A DNA stretch of 39,066 bases from an uncultured Pelagibacteraceae bacterium (lineage in GTDB: Bacteria; Pseudomonadota; Alphaproteobacteria; Pelagibacterales; Pelagibacteraceae): positions 1 to 39,066 of the forward strand of contig CACGNF010000007.1 in NCBI GenBank assembly GCA_902574345.1. Reading direction: 5' to 3'. Positions 1 to 9,333 of the stretch are shown piece by piece. The first letter of the stretch is position 1, and each line of letters opens with the position of its first letter. The notes below the pieces were generated by a model. It saw only the letters and a program-made list of their open reading frames with translations. It was not told the origin of the DNA and made no database searches. A program made the translations under genes and the position numbers.

Positions 1-114
1 ATAGACTCTGTAAAAAAAATAATAACAACCTCAGTTGATAAATCTAAACTTGATACACTGTTTCAGAAAAATTTAGAAGAAACTAAAGAAGAGTTAAAAA
101 AAATTAACTCATAA
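1..114 (+). CDS. 3' end of an ORF, possibly geranylgeranyl diphosphate synthase C-terminus
   Basis: Open frame from base 1 to TAA at 112-114 (IDSVKKIITTSVDKSKLDTLFQKNLEETKEELKKINS); product inferred only from position directly upstream of crtI/crtB. Confidence 0.45.
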   Translation: MDSVKKIITTSVDKSKLDTLFQKNLEETKEELKKINS

Positions 115-151
115 TACTTTTTACAATTTATCTAAAAAAATATAAGTTATT

Positions 152-1615
152 ATGATGAATTCTGTAGTTATAGGTTCTGGTTTTGGTGGTATAGCAGCCG
201 CTCTTCGCCTTAAAGCTAAGGGTCACAATGTTACATTAATTGAAAAACACAAAGACCTAGGTGGTAGAGCAAGAGTTTTTAAAAAGAATGGGTTCATTTA
301 TGATGGTGGTCCAACAGTAATTACAGCTCCATACTTAATAAATGAATTATTTGAATTATTTCAAAAAAATCCAAATGATTATATTAAATTAACACCTCTT
401 AAAGTTTGGTACCAATTTATTTTTGAGGATAAATCAAAGTTCAATTACTCTGGTGACGAAAATGAAATGAAAAGACAGATTGAGCTTATAAATAAAGAGG
501 ATGCTCAAGGATATGAAAAACTTGTTAATTTCACCAAAAAAATTTTTGATAAAGGTTTTACAGAACTAGCTGATGTACCCTTTGACAAGCCCTCTGTGAT
601 GATGAAACAATTACCCGCATTACTCAAACTCAAAAGCTATAAGTCAGTATATTCACTAGTATCATCTTATATTAAAAATGAAAAATTAAGAAGAATGTTG
701 AGCATGCATCCTCTTTTAGTTGGTGGAAATCCATTTACCACAACTTCAATATATGGATTGATTTTATACTTAGAAAAAAAATGGGGCATTCACTATTCTA
801 TGGGTGGAACAGGAAATATTATAAATGGTTTTGAAAAATTAATGAATGAAGAAGGTATCGAGTTAATAAAAGGTTCTGAGGTGACTCAAATAATTTCAAA
901 CCAAAATGAGATTACAGGTGTTGAATTAGACAATTCAAAAAAAATAAGCGCTAACAAAGTTGTTTGTAACGCAGATCCACCAGGTGTTTATGAGAAAATG
1001 TTAAATGGCCAGAGTAAAAATTCTTTTATGTTTAAGTGGAAAAAAAATAGAATGGAATATTCAATGGGTTTATTTGTTTATTATTTCGGAACCAAAAAAA
1101 TCTACGATAATGTTGAACATCACACCATTAAATTTGGCAATAAATATAAAGAGCACCTTGATGACATCTTTAATAATAAAAAATTAAATAACGATATTAG
1201 TTATTATCTACATAGACCCACTGCCACTGATAAATCCATGGCACCAGATGGACATGATTGTTTCTATGTTCTAGTTCCTGTTCCCAATAACCAATCAAAA
1301 ATTGATTGGTCGTTAGAGGGTGAAAAAATGAAAAATTTAGTAATAAAGAAAATGGAAAAAGACTTAATGCCAAACTTAAAAGAAAATATTATTGAAGATT
1401 TTTATTTGACACCTGACTATTTTGAAAAAGATCTCAATACAAAATATGGTTCTGGTTTTTCTATACAACCAAAATTCTCACAATCTGCTTACTTTAGATT
1501 TCATAACAAATCTGAAATTTATAACAATTTATATTTTGTTGGTGCGGGAACTCATCCTGGGGCAGGTGTACCTGGAGTACTTTCCTCAGCAAAGGTTTTA
1601 GATAAAATTTTATAA
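152..1615 (+). CDS. crtI: Phytoene desaturase
   Basis: N-terminal FAD motif VVIGSGFGGIAAALRLKAKGHNVTLIEK; C-terminal VGAGTHPGAGVPGVLSSAK typical of CrtI. Confidence 0.95.
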   Translation: MMNSVVIGSGFGGIAAALRLKAKGHNVTLIEKHKDLGGRARVFKKNGFIYDGGPTVITAPYLINELFELFQKNPNDYIKLTPLKVWYQFIFEDKSKFNYSGDENEMKRQIELINKEDAQGYEKLVNFTKKIFDKGFTELADVPFDKPSVMMKQLPALLKLKSYKSVYSLVSSYIKNEKLRRMLSMHPLLVGGNPFTTTSIYGLILYLEKKWGIHYSMGGTGNIINGFEKLMNEEGIELIKGSEVTQIISNQNEITGVELDNSKKISANKVVCNADPPGVYEKMLNGQSKNSFMFKWKKNRMEYSMGLFVYYFGTKKIYDNVEHHTIKFGNKYKEHLDDIFNNKKLNNDISYYLHRPTATDKSMAPDGHDCFYVLVPVPNNQSKIDWSLEGEKMKNLVIKKMEKDLMPNLKENIIEDFYLTPDYFEKDLNTKYGSGFSIQPKFSQSAYFRFHNKSEIYNNLYFVGAGTHPGAGVPGVLSSAKVLDKIL

Positions 1616-2466
1616 TGTCGTCTAAAAATTATTTATCTATTTACGCAAAATCGTTTAATTGGGCTGGTTTTTTTTTACCAAAAAAAACCTATAAAAATTG
1701 TTCTTATTTATACGATTTTTGTAGAGCTGTAGATAATATTGCAGATGACGAAGGCGAAATAGAAATAAAAAAAATAAAATTCCAAAAATTTGTAAGTGAT
1801 TTTAAACAAAAAAATTTTGAAGATCCTGTTATTCAAAATATGTGGAATATTATTCATGAATTCAATATTTCTCTCGAAATAATTTATGATTTATTTGATG
1901 GGATAGAGTCAGACATAAAACAAAATGTAAAAATAGATACTCGAAAAGATCTTTTGATCTATTGTTATAGAGTAGCTGGAACAGTCGGACTGATGATGGC
2001 AAAAATTTTAAAAGTGAGTAAAAAACAATCCCTTAAATCTGCAATCGATCTTGGTATAGCAATGCAACTCACTAATATATCAAGAGATGTGATTGAGGAC
2101 TCAAAAAAAAATAGATCTTATATAAATGGAAGTTTTGGGGAAATTAACTCAACTATTAAACTTGCAGATACATTTTATAAAAATTCATTTTATTCAATAA
2201 GAGAAATTCCACTAAGCTTTAGATTTAGTATCTTAGTTGCTAGACGAATATACAGAAAAATTGGATATAAAATTTTGAAAAAGAAAACCTTTGAAAATTA
2301 TAGTAAATCTGGAAAAATTTACGTTTCAAACTTTGAAAAAGTTTTGGAGACGATTTTATCAATTTATGATCTAATTATACTTTCTTTATTAAATAAAAAT
2401 GATGATCAAATTGAACACGATCATTTATTGATTAATAAAGAAATTAATCTTGATGAAAGAATTTGA
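1615..2466 (+). CDS. crtB: Phytoene synthase
   Basis: Squalene/phytoene synthase motifs YDFCRAVDNIADD and AMQLTNISRDVIED; ATG overlaps crtI stop (TAATG). Confidence 0.93.
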   Translation: MSSKNYLSIYAKSFNWAGFFLPKKTYKNCSYLYDFCRAVDNIADDEGEIEIKKIKFQKFVSDFKQKNFEDPVIQNMWNIIHEFNISLEIIYDLFDGIESDIKQNVKIDTRKDLLIYCYRVAGTVGLMMAKILKVSKKQSLKSAIDLGIAMQLTNISRDVIEDSKKNRSYINGSFGEINSTIKLADTFYKNSFYSIREIPLSFRFSILVARRIYRKIGYKILKKKTFENYSKSGKIYVSNFEKVLETILSIYDLIILSLLNKNDDQIEHDHLLINKEINLDERI

Positions 2467-3520
2467 TTACATAATTATCGGGGGTGGTTGTGCTGGTTTA
2501 TCTCTAGCCTATGAATTAGAGATCCATAATAAATTAGAAAATAAAACCTTAGTAATAATCGAGCCTCGAGATGAGTACAAAAGAGATAAGACCTGGTCTT
2601 TTTGGAAAGTATCTGAGCATAATTTTGATGATTGTGTTATAAAAAATTGGAAAAATTTTTCAGTTAATGCACCTAATAAAACTAATTTTCTTGAATGTGA
2701 AAATTATCCATATCAAAGCATCGATAGTGGTTTGTTTTATGAGAAAATAAATAATTCATTAAAGAAAAATAAAAATATCTTTTTTTTAAAAGAACTGAAA
2801 GACATCAACACCAAAAATTCATTTATATTCAATAGCGTTCCTTCTATCAAAAAAGATTTTAGAAATTTATGGCAACACTTTTGTGGGGTTGAAATAGAGA
2901 CAGAAAATAATTATTTCGATGAAAATATTTTTAATCTAATGGATTTTGATTGTGATCAAAGGGAAAGTGTCCATTTTTTTTATACACTTCCCTTCTCAAA
3001 AAAAAAGGCATTAATTGAGAGTACTTGGCTTTCAAAAATGAACGATGACTCTCAAAAAGATTATGATCAACAAATTAAAGAATATATCGAAAAGAAATTG
3101 AATTTAAAAAATTATAAAATTACTTATAAAGAGATAGGCGCAATTCCACTTTTTTACCCATCATTTAAAAGTGAAAAAAATAAAATTAATATTGGAACTG
3201 CTGGTGGTATGACAAGATTAAGCACAGGATATACCTTTTTGAATATACAAGAACATAGTAAATTTATAAGAAAAAATATTGAAAATATTCATAGTACTAA
3301 AAAATTTGAAATCGGTAAAAAGTATCAATTTTTGGATGAAATATTTTTACGTGTTCTTGAAAAACATCCAAAAAAAATGTCGGAAATTTTTTTTAAAATG
3401 TTTCAAAGTTCACCCAAAACAATTATCAAATTTCTTTCCAATAAGAGTAATTTTCTTGAGGATTTGACTATAATTTTAAAAATGCCAAAATGGATTTTTA
3501 TCAAAGCTTTATTTGATTAA
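2450..3520 (+). CDS. crtY: Lycopene beta-cyclase
   Basis: DYIIIGGGCAGLSLAYELE, KTWSFW, and IGTAGGMTRLSTGYTF typical of bacterial CrtY; overlaps crtB; real start may be the second ATG. Confidence 0.92.
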   Translation: MMKEFDYIIIGGGCAGLSLAYELEIHNKLENKTLVIIEPRDEYKRDKTWSFWKVSEHNFDDCVIKNWKNFSVNAPNKTNFLECENYPYQSIDSGLFYEKINNSLKKNKNIFFLKELKDINTKNSFIFNSVPSIKKDFRNLWQHFCGVEIETENNYFDENIFNLMDFDCDQRESVHFFYTLPFSKKKALIESTWLSKMNDDSQKDYDQQIKEYIEKKLNLKNYKITYKEIGAIPLFYPSFKSEKNKINIGTAGGMTRLSTGYTFLNIQEHSKFIRKNIENIHSTKKFEIGKKYQFLDEIFLRVLEKHPKKMSEIFFKMFQSSPKTIIKFLSNKSNFLEDLTIILKMPKWIFIKALFD

Positions 3521-3526
3521 ACCTAA

Positions 3527-4471
3527 ATGAATATGAATATAAAAAAAATAAATCTTAATCATTCTTTTATTTTTTTTTTATTCTGTAATATTTTTTCTTT
3601 AATACTATTTAAATTTAGTAACTTTATATTGTCACCATTATTTTGCTTATTTTTAATTTTAATTATTGGTGTATCTCATGGGTCTTTAGATCATGTCAAA
3701 GGTGGTAAGCTTCTAAAGATTTTTAAAATTCAAAATATATCTCTATTTTATATTTCATATATCTTATTAGCTGTAATGGTTGTAACACTTTGGATTTTTA
3801 TACCATCTATCTTGTTAATAATATTTCTACTAGTTGCCTCATATCATTTTGGTAAAGAGGATACACAATTTTTACATGACTATAATTCACATTTTATAGG
3901 GATACTGTATTTCCTAAAGGGATCTCTCGTTATTTTGGCACCATTATATTTTCATTTTGATGAAACTATCGCAATATTTAAATTATTATTAATTGATAAT
4001 GAAAATTTTTACTCAAGTTTAAGTTTTATTGAGAATAATAGATTAATAGATTTAGGGATAATCTTAAGTTCAATTTCGAGTATTATTTTGTTTATTAAAA
4101 AATTTACTTTAAGAAATTTTTCTATTTTTTTTGATTATTTTTCTATATTGATTTTAAATTACTATCTCTCCCCTTTAATAGCATTTACTGCTTATTTTTG
4201 CTTTTTACATTCTGTAAGACATAGCATCACATTAATTTATGAATTAGATAACAATAATATTAAAAATGGGTTATTGATTTTTACTCAAAAGGCTATGCCA
4301 CTTACGATATTAACTGCTATTATTTGTTTAGTTGGTATTTATTTGCTCAATTTTAAATATGATTTTGATAACTCAATTATTAAAGTCATTTTTATAGGTT
4401 TGGCGTCTTTAACATTTCCACATATATTACTTGAGTATCTTTTAGATAAAAATGAAAAACAAAGAACTTAA
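3527..4471 (+). CDS. blh: Beta-carotene 15,15'-dioxygenase, Blh/Brp family
   Basis: Multi-TM protein with SHGSLDHVKG, ASYHFGKED, FLHSVRHS and FPHILLEY histidine motifs of Brp/Blh; sits after crtY. Confidence 0.9.
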   Translation: MNMNIKKINLNHSFIFFLFCNIFSLILFKFSNFILSPLFCLFLILIIGVSHGSLDHVKGGKLLKIFKIQNISLFYISYILLAVMVVTLWIFIPSILLIIFLLVASYHFGKEDTQFLHDYNSHFIGILYFLKGSLVILAPLYFHFDETIAIFKLLLIDNENFYSSLSFIENNRLIDLGIILSSISSIILFIKKFTLRNFSIFFDYFSILILNYYLSPLIAFTAYFCFLHSVRHSITLIYELDNNNIKNGLLIFTQKAMPLTILTAIICLVGIYLLNFKYDFDNSIIKVIFIGLASLTFPHILLEYLLDKNEKQRT

Positions 4472-5396
4472 AATATTGTTATCTGCTCCGCGAGGATTTT
4501 GTGCTGGTGTTGAACGAGCAATTGAAATTGTTGAAAAATCAATTCAAAAATATGGTTCTCCAGTTTACGTTAGACATGAAATAGTACACAATAAATTTGT
4601 TGTTGATGACCTAAGAAATAAAGGTGCAATATTTGTGGAAGAGCTTGAAGAAATTGAAGACAAAACAAGACCAGTTATTTTTTCTGCACATGGTGTTCCA
4701 AAAAAAATTCCACAAGATGCAAAAAATTATAATATGACTTATGTTGATGCAACATGTCCCTTGGTTTCTAAAGTTCATAGAGAGGCTGAAAATCTTCATA
4801 AGGCTGGATACCATTTAATCTTAATAGGGCATGAAAATCATCCAGAAGTAATTGGAACAATGGGACAACTGCCTGAAGGATCTATCGATCTTATCCAAAA
4901 TGAGGATGAAGCCAATAATTATGATCCAAAAAATTTTGAAAAGATTGCCTATGTTACTCAAACAACTCTATCGGTGGATGATACAAAAGAAATAATATCA
5001 ATACTTAAAGAAAAATTTTCAAATATTAGAGAGCCTGCAAAAGAAGATATTTGTTATGCGACGACTAATAGACAAATGGCTGTTAAAAACATTGCAAAAA
5101 AGTGTGATCTGTTTTTTGTTATTGGTAGTCGAAATTCATCTAACTCAGTAAGACTTGTTGAAGTTGCTAAAAAATCTGGGTGTGAAAACTCAATACTGAT
5201 CCACTCACAAAGTGAAATTCCATTCAACTTAATTGAAAATTCAAATATAATCGGAATTTCATCTGGTGCGTCTGCCCCTGAAATACTTGTCGAAAATTTC
5301 ATTAAAGAATTGAAAAATAAATTTACAGTCACTATAGAAGAAGTGGAAATTATAAAAGAAAACGTCGTTTTTCGTGTTCCAAAAAAATTAAATTGA
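4452..5396 (+). CDS. ispH: 4-hydroxy-3-methylbut-2-enyl diphosphate reductase
   Basis: APRGFCAGVERAIEIVE, VYVRHEIVHN, DATCPLVSKVH, TTNRQ; start overlaps blh by 20 nt. Confidence 0.97.
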   Translation: MKNKELKILLSAPRGFCAGVERAIEIVEKSIQKYGSPVYVRHEIVHNKFVVDDLRNKGAIFVEELEEIEDKTRPVIFSAHGVPKKIPQDAKNYNMTYVDATCPLVSKVHREAENLHKAGYHLILIGHENHPEVIGTMGQLPEGSIDLIQNEDEANNYDPKNFEKIAYVTQTTLSVDDTKEIISILKEKFSNIREPAKEDICYATTNRQMAVKNIAKKCDLFFVIGSRNSSNSVRLVEVAKKSGCENSILIHSQSEIPFNLIENSNIIGISSGASAPEILVENFIKELKNKFTVTIEEVEIIKENVVFRVPKKLN

Positions 5397-6361
5397 ATGG
5401 CTGTTTACACAAAGATAAATAAGAAAGACATTTCGTCTATTAATAAAAAATTTGAAAACCAAAAATTTTTAAGTTTTAAAGGTATAAAGCAAGGAATTGA
5501 AAATACTAATTATTTATTAAAATCAAAAAACAATAAATTTATACTAACTATATTCGAAAAAAGAGTTCAAAAAAAGAAATACCTTTTTTTATGAAATTAA
5601 TGGATCAACTAAATGATCTAAAGATAAGATGTCCAAAACCATTGAAAAATCGTGATGGAAAATATCTATTTAAAATCAAGAATAAGGTTGCTTGTGTTGT
5701 TTCGTTTCTTGATGGAAAAGACAAAAAAAATCTTAATTTGAAGAATTGTTATGATATTGGAAAAACTGTTGCTCAAATGCACTCTTCGTCAAAAAAAATA
5801 AGATTATTTAGAAAAAACTCAATGAATATAAAAAATTTAAATCCATTATTAAAAAGTATTAAATTTAAGTCAAAAAAATTCATTAATTTAGAAAAATTTC
5901 TCAAAAGTAATTTTAGAGAAATTAAAAATAAATGGCCAAAAAAATTGCCAAATGGAATAATACATGGCGATCTTTTTATAGATAATATATTTTTTAAAAA
6001 AAATAAGATCTCTGGAATTATAGATTTTTATTTTGCCGCAAATGATTATTTTATGTATGAAATAGCAATATGTATTAATGCTCTTTGTTTCGATAAAAAA
6101 AATTCGCAATTTAAATTAAATAAAACAAAGGTTAAAAATTTAATCAGAGGATATGAGGGTATTAAAAAGATCTCTGGAATTGAGAAAAAATCATTGAATA
6201 TTTTATGCCGAGCTGCTGCGATAAGATATTTTCTAACAAGACTTTACGACTACACAAATACTCCAAAAACTGCATTGATAAAAATTAAAGATCCTAGAGA
6301 ATATTATCAGAAATTGATAATTCATAATAATTTAAAAAACTATAGGGATTATTTAGTTTAA
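5397..6361 (+). CDS. thrB: Homoserine kinase, split in two frames (5397-5594 and 5591-6361)
   Basis: First ORF carries SFKGIKQGIENTNYLL, second carries NGIIHGDLFIDNIFF..GIIDFYFA; a -1 shift at A-AAA-AAG (5570-5576) joins them as ..KRVQKKEIPFFMKLMDQLN.. Confidence 0.85.
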
Positions 6362-6783
6362 TGATTAAAATTTATACTGATGGTTCATGTCTTGGTAATC
6401 CTGGCAATGGTGGTTGGGCAGCAATAATAATAAATGAAGGGAAAAAAACTGAAATCAAAGGAAGTAAAAGTGATACTACAAATAATCAAATGGAATTATT
6501 AGCACCTATAGAAGCTCTTAAAAAAATTCCAAAAGGAAGTAAAGTTCAAATTTTTACTGACTCTAAATATGTTAAATCTGGAATAACAGAATGGATACAC
6601 AATTGGAAAAAAAATGGATGGAAAACTGCAAACAAAAAAGAAGTGAGTAATAAAGCTCTTTGGACAGAATTAGATCTATTAAATAATGAGTTTGAAATAA
6701 GTTGGAACTGGGTAAAAGCCCATTCAACTGATGAATTAAATAATGAAGTAGATTTACTTGCTAGAGATGCTGCCAACTTATAG
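6361..6783 (+). CDS. rnhA: Ribonuclease HI
   Basis: IYTDGSCLGNPGNGGWA, NNQMELLAPIEAL, TDSKYV, WVKAHS; ATG overlaps thrB stop. Confidence 0.96.
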   Translation: MIKIYTDGSCLGNPGNGGWAAIIINEGKKTEIKGSKSDTTNNQMELLAPIEALKKIPKGSKVQIFTDSKYVKSGITEWIHNWKKNGWKTANKKEVSNKALWTELDLLNNEFEISWNWVKAHSTDELNNEVDLLARDAANL

Positions 6784-6785
6784 TT

Positions 6786-6810
6786 GGGGCACCTGGCAAC
6801 AGAACGCCCC
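6786..6810 (+). other. Hairpin directly after rnhA, GNRA-like tetraloop nested in a GC stem
   Basis: GGGGC-AC-CTG-GCAA-CAG-AAC-GCCCC, outer 5-bp stem and inner 3-bp stem closing GCAA; no T-tract follows. Confidence 0.55.
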
Positions 6811-6859
6811 TTAAATAATTTATTATCTTTCTCTATCAACGATAATTATTTTTAAAAAG

Positions 6860-6891
6860 ACTATGTACCTACTATGTAATGACTATGTACC
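6860..6891 (+). repeat. Short direct repeats, three units of ACTATGTA(CC/AT)
   Basis: ACTATGTACC at 6860, ACTATGTAAT at 6871, ACTATGTACC at 6882, spaced 11 nt. Confidence 0.8.
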
Positions 6892-6904
6892 ATACCTTCA
6901 AAAC

Positions 6905-7327
6905 TCAAAATTTACTTTTTTTAAAATATTCTTTTATGTCTTTTTGAAACAATAGGTAAATACAAGAAATCTGTAATAAAGTATTTAAAATTAAAATAGA
7001 TCTTACTGTCAATTCATTAAATCCTATTTCTGGTATAGGTCCATAAGGAGCGACAAAACTTACATTTATTGCGTGGATTAAATCTAACAAACCAATCACA
7101 TTCCAAGACAGCAAAAGACCCCATAGTATAGTGCTTGGTTTTTTTATAATGTGGTAAACTAAAAATAAAGCAGTTATCCCAATAAAAAAGTCGCCCACAA
7201 AAGGAACTACCCATTCGGATGGTGCCGAACGCTCATTTTCAGTAAAGATCCAAAACAAAAACAAACCTGACCCAACTGCTCTGAATGACATCCATCCAGT
7301 TACAAAAATAATCCAATTTAATTTCAC
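6905..7327 (-). CDS. Hypothetical multi-TM membrane protein
   Basis: 140 aa, about four hydrophobic segments; no family recognised. Confidence 0.7.
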   Translation of the reverse strand: MKLNWIIFVTGWMSFRAVGSGLFLFWIFTENERSAPSEWVVPFVGDFFIGITALFLVYHIIKKPSTILWGLLLSWNVIGLLDLIHAINVSFVAPYGPIPEIGFNELTVRSILILNTLLQISCIYLLFQKDIKEYFKKSKF

Positions 7328-7390
7328 TTGAGAATTACATATCAGAAAAAAACCTCAATTACAAAGTCATCACAAAGAAATCCTAGATTA

Positions 7391-7412
7391 ACTATGTACC
7401 CTACTATGTACC
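7391..7412 (+). repeat. Short direct repeats, two units of ACTATGTACC
   Basis: ACTATGTACC at 7391 and 7403; same unit as 6860-6891. Confidence 0.8.
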
Positions 7413-7474
7413 TTTCAAAAAAGTCATATATTATGTTATGTATTGATTTGAGTCGGACAACAGAACTGCCCTAC

Positions 7475-7963
7475 CTAAATTAGATTATTTAATAAGTTCT
7501 CTGCTGAAGTTAAACCACATTCCTTAGTTTCTTTTTCAAAATGAATATTAACAATTGTGAAATTTTCAATCACCATTAAATAACGATTTGATCTTATTCC
7601 CATTCCTTTTGCATTACGATCAACTTCTGCTCCAATTGCTTTCGTAAATAATAAATATGGGTCAGATAACATTTTAATTTTGTCTCCAATATTATTAATC
7701 TCACCCCAGCCATTCATTACGTAAGGATCATTTACTGATAAACAAAATATATTTTCTATTCCTTTTGCTTTGATTTTATCTGCGTTTGCTACAAAACCTG
7801 GTAAGTGAAGTTTGGAGCAAGTTGATGTAAATGCCCCAGGTAAACCAAACAAAACGACTTTACCATTGCCAATAGTTTCTCTTAATTTACTTTTTTGAGG
7901 TTCTCCATCAACAAGTTGAAAAATCTCTGTGTCTGGTAGTTGATCTTTTATTTTAAGTTTCAT
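7475..7963 (-). CDS. Peroxiredoxin, Prx5-like
   Basis: VVLFGLPGAFTSTCSKLHLPGFV and LSVNDPYVMNGWG motifs. Confidence 0.92.
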   Translation of the reverse strand: MKLKIKDQLPDTEIFQLVDGEPQKSKLRETIGNGKVVLFGLPGAFTSTCSKLHLPGFVANADKIKAKGIENIFCLSVNDPYVMNGWGEINNIGDKIKMLSDPYLLFTKAIGAEVDRNAKGMGIRSNRYLMVIENFTIVNIHFEKETKECGLTSAENLLNNLI

Positions 7964-9333
7964 ATCGAATTCATTACATATTTTTTAACTTTTTCAATAT
8001 CATTTGACAGAAGTTCAAATTTTTCTTTTCTGTCATTAACGTATTTAAGACTTTCTGGTAAAGTTTCAGTTTTTGAAATTGCATCTTCTATTGCTTTTGG
8101 AAATTTACATGGGTGAGCAGTTGATAATACAACACAATTTTTTTCTAATCCTAGTTTTCTCACAGCACCAATACCTACTGCAGTGTGTGGATCCACTACC
8201 ATCTGATGTTCATCATTGATAGTTTTTATCATTTGAACAGTTTCATTTTCATCAAGCATTTCAGATATAAAATTCTTTTTAATTTTATCCAAGTCATTTT
8301 TATCAATTTTATAAGTATTATTTTTTATTTCAGCCATTACATCTTTTGTAACTTCTGAGTTACAATCTTTGACGTCGTATAAAAGCCTTTCAAAATTACT
8401 TGCTATTTGTATATCCATACTTGGTGTGTTTGTTTCCTCAACTTTCTTTTGACTATAATCACCACCGGATATAGCTCTGTGCAGTATGTCATTTTTATTT
8501 GTAGCTACGATTAGTTTATCAATAGGAAGACCTAGTTTTTTGGCTAAATAGCCAGCGTAAATATCACCAAAGTTTCCTGTTGGAACAGAAAAGGACAAAG
8601 GATGACCATTTCCAATTTTAAAGTAAGCGTAAAAATAATACACCGATTGAGCAACTATTCTTGCCCAATTAATTGAATTTACACCCGACATATTAATTGC
8701 TTTAGAAAATTTTTCGTCATTAAACATTGCTTTTACTAAATTTTGGCAATCGTCAAAATTACCCTCCACCGCAATGTTAAATACATTACTCTCCTCATGT
8801 ATTGTCATTAGTCTTCTTTGAACAGGCGAAATTTTATTATTGGGATGTAAGACAAAAACATTTAAATTATTCTTTCCCTTTAAAGCGTCTATGGCAGCTG
8901 CACCTGTATCGCCTGAAGTTGCAACAATTATATTAATTTTTTTTTGATCACGGCCTAAATGATATTGATAAAAATTACCTATTAGTTGCATTGCGATATC
9001 TTTAAATGCAAGTGTAGGTCCATGAAATAATTCTAATACTTTTAAATCTCCTAGATTTGATATTTTTACAACATCGTCGGATCTGAAATTTGAATATGAT
9101 TTTGAAATCAAAGAGATTAGATCATCTTTAGACATGAAATCTCCTATGAATGGATAAATTATTTCAGCCGCTAAATCATTGTAACTAAGGTTTTTTAAAT
9201 TATCTAATTCCTCTTCTTTAAATGGTTTAATTGATTTAGGTACAAATAGCCCCCCATCGTCTGCCAAACCTTTGAGGAAAACATCTTTAAAAGTAAAGTT
9301 TTTCTGATTATTTCTTGTACTAATATAATTCAT
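7960..9333 (-). CDS. thrC: Threonine synthase
   Basis: HGPTLAFKDIAMQ PLP-lysine motif, VATSGDTGAAAIDAL, SVPTGNFGDIYAGY. Confidence 0.95.
   Translation of the reverse strand: MNYISTRNNQKNFTFKDVFLKGLADDGGLFVPKSIKPFKEEELDNLKNLSYNDLAAEIIYPFIGDFMSKDDLISLISKSYSNFRSDDVVKISNLGDLKVLELFHGPTLAFKDIAMQLIGNFYQYHLGRDQKKINIIVATSGDTGAAAIDALKGKNNLNVFVLHPNNKISPVQRRLMTIHEESNVFNIAVEGNFDDCQNLVKAMFNDEKFSKAINMSGVNSINWARIVAQSVYYFYAYFKIGNGHPLSFSVPTGNFGDIYAGYLAKKLGLPIDKLIVATNKNDILHRAISGGDYSQKKVEETNTPSMDIQIASNFERLLYDVKDCNSEVTKDVMAEIKNNTYKIDKNDLDKIKKNFISEMLDENETVQMIKTINDEHQMVVDPHTAVGIGAVRKLGLEKNCVVLSTAHPCKFPKAIEDAISKTETLPESLKYVNDRKEKFELLSNDIEKVKKYVMNSI

Noticed and set aside
5054-5332. 92-aa minus-strand ORF over ispH
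   Set aside because: Antisense to a confident ispH gene.
5584-5594. Start of the second thrB ORF at 5591 as an independent gene
   Set aside because: The ATG is an internal Met of the joined kinase sequence; the two pieces together make one full-length ThrB.
6546-6839. 97-aa minus-strand ORF over rnhA
   Set aside because: Antisense to rnhA; extends only slightly past its end.
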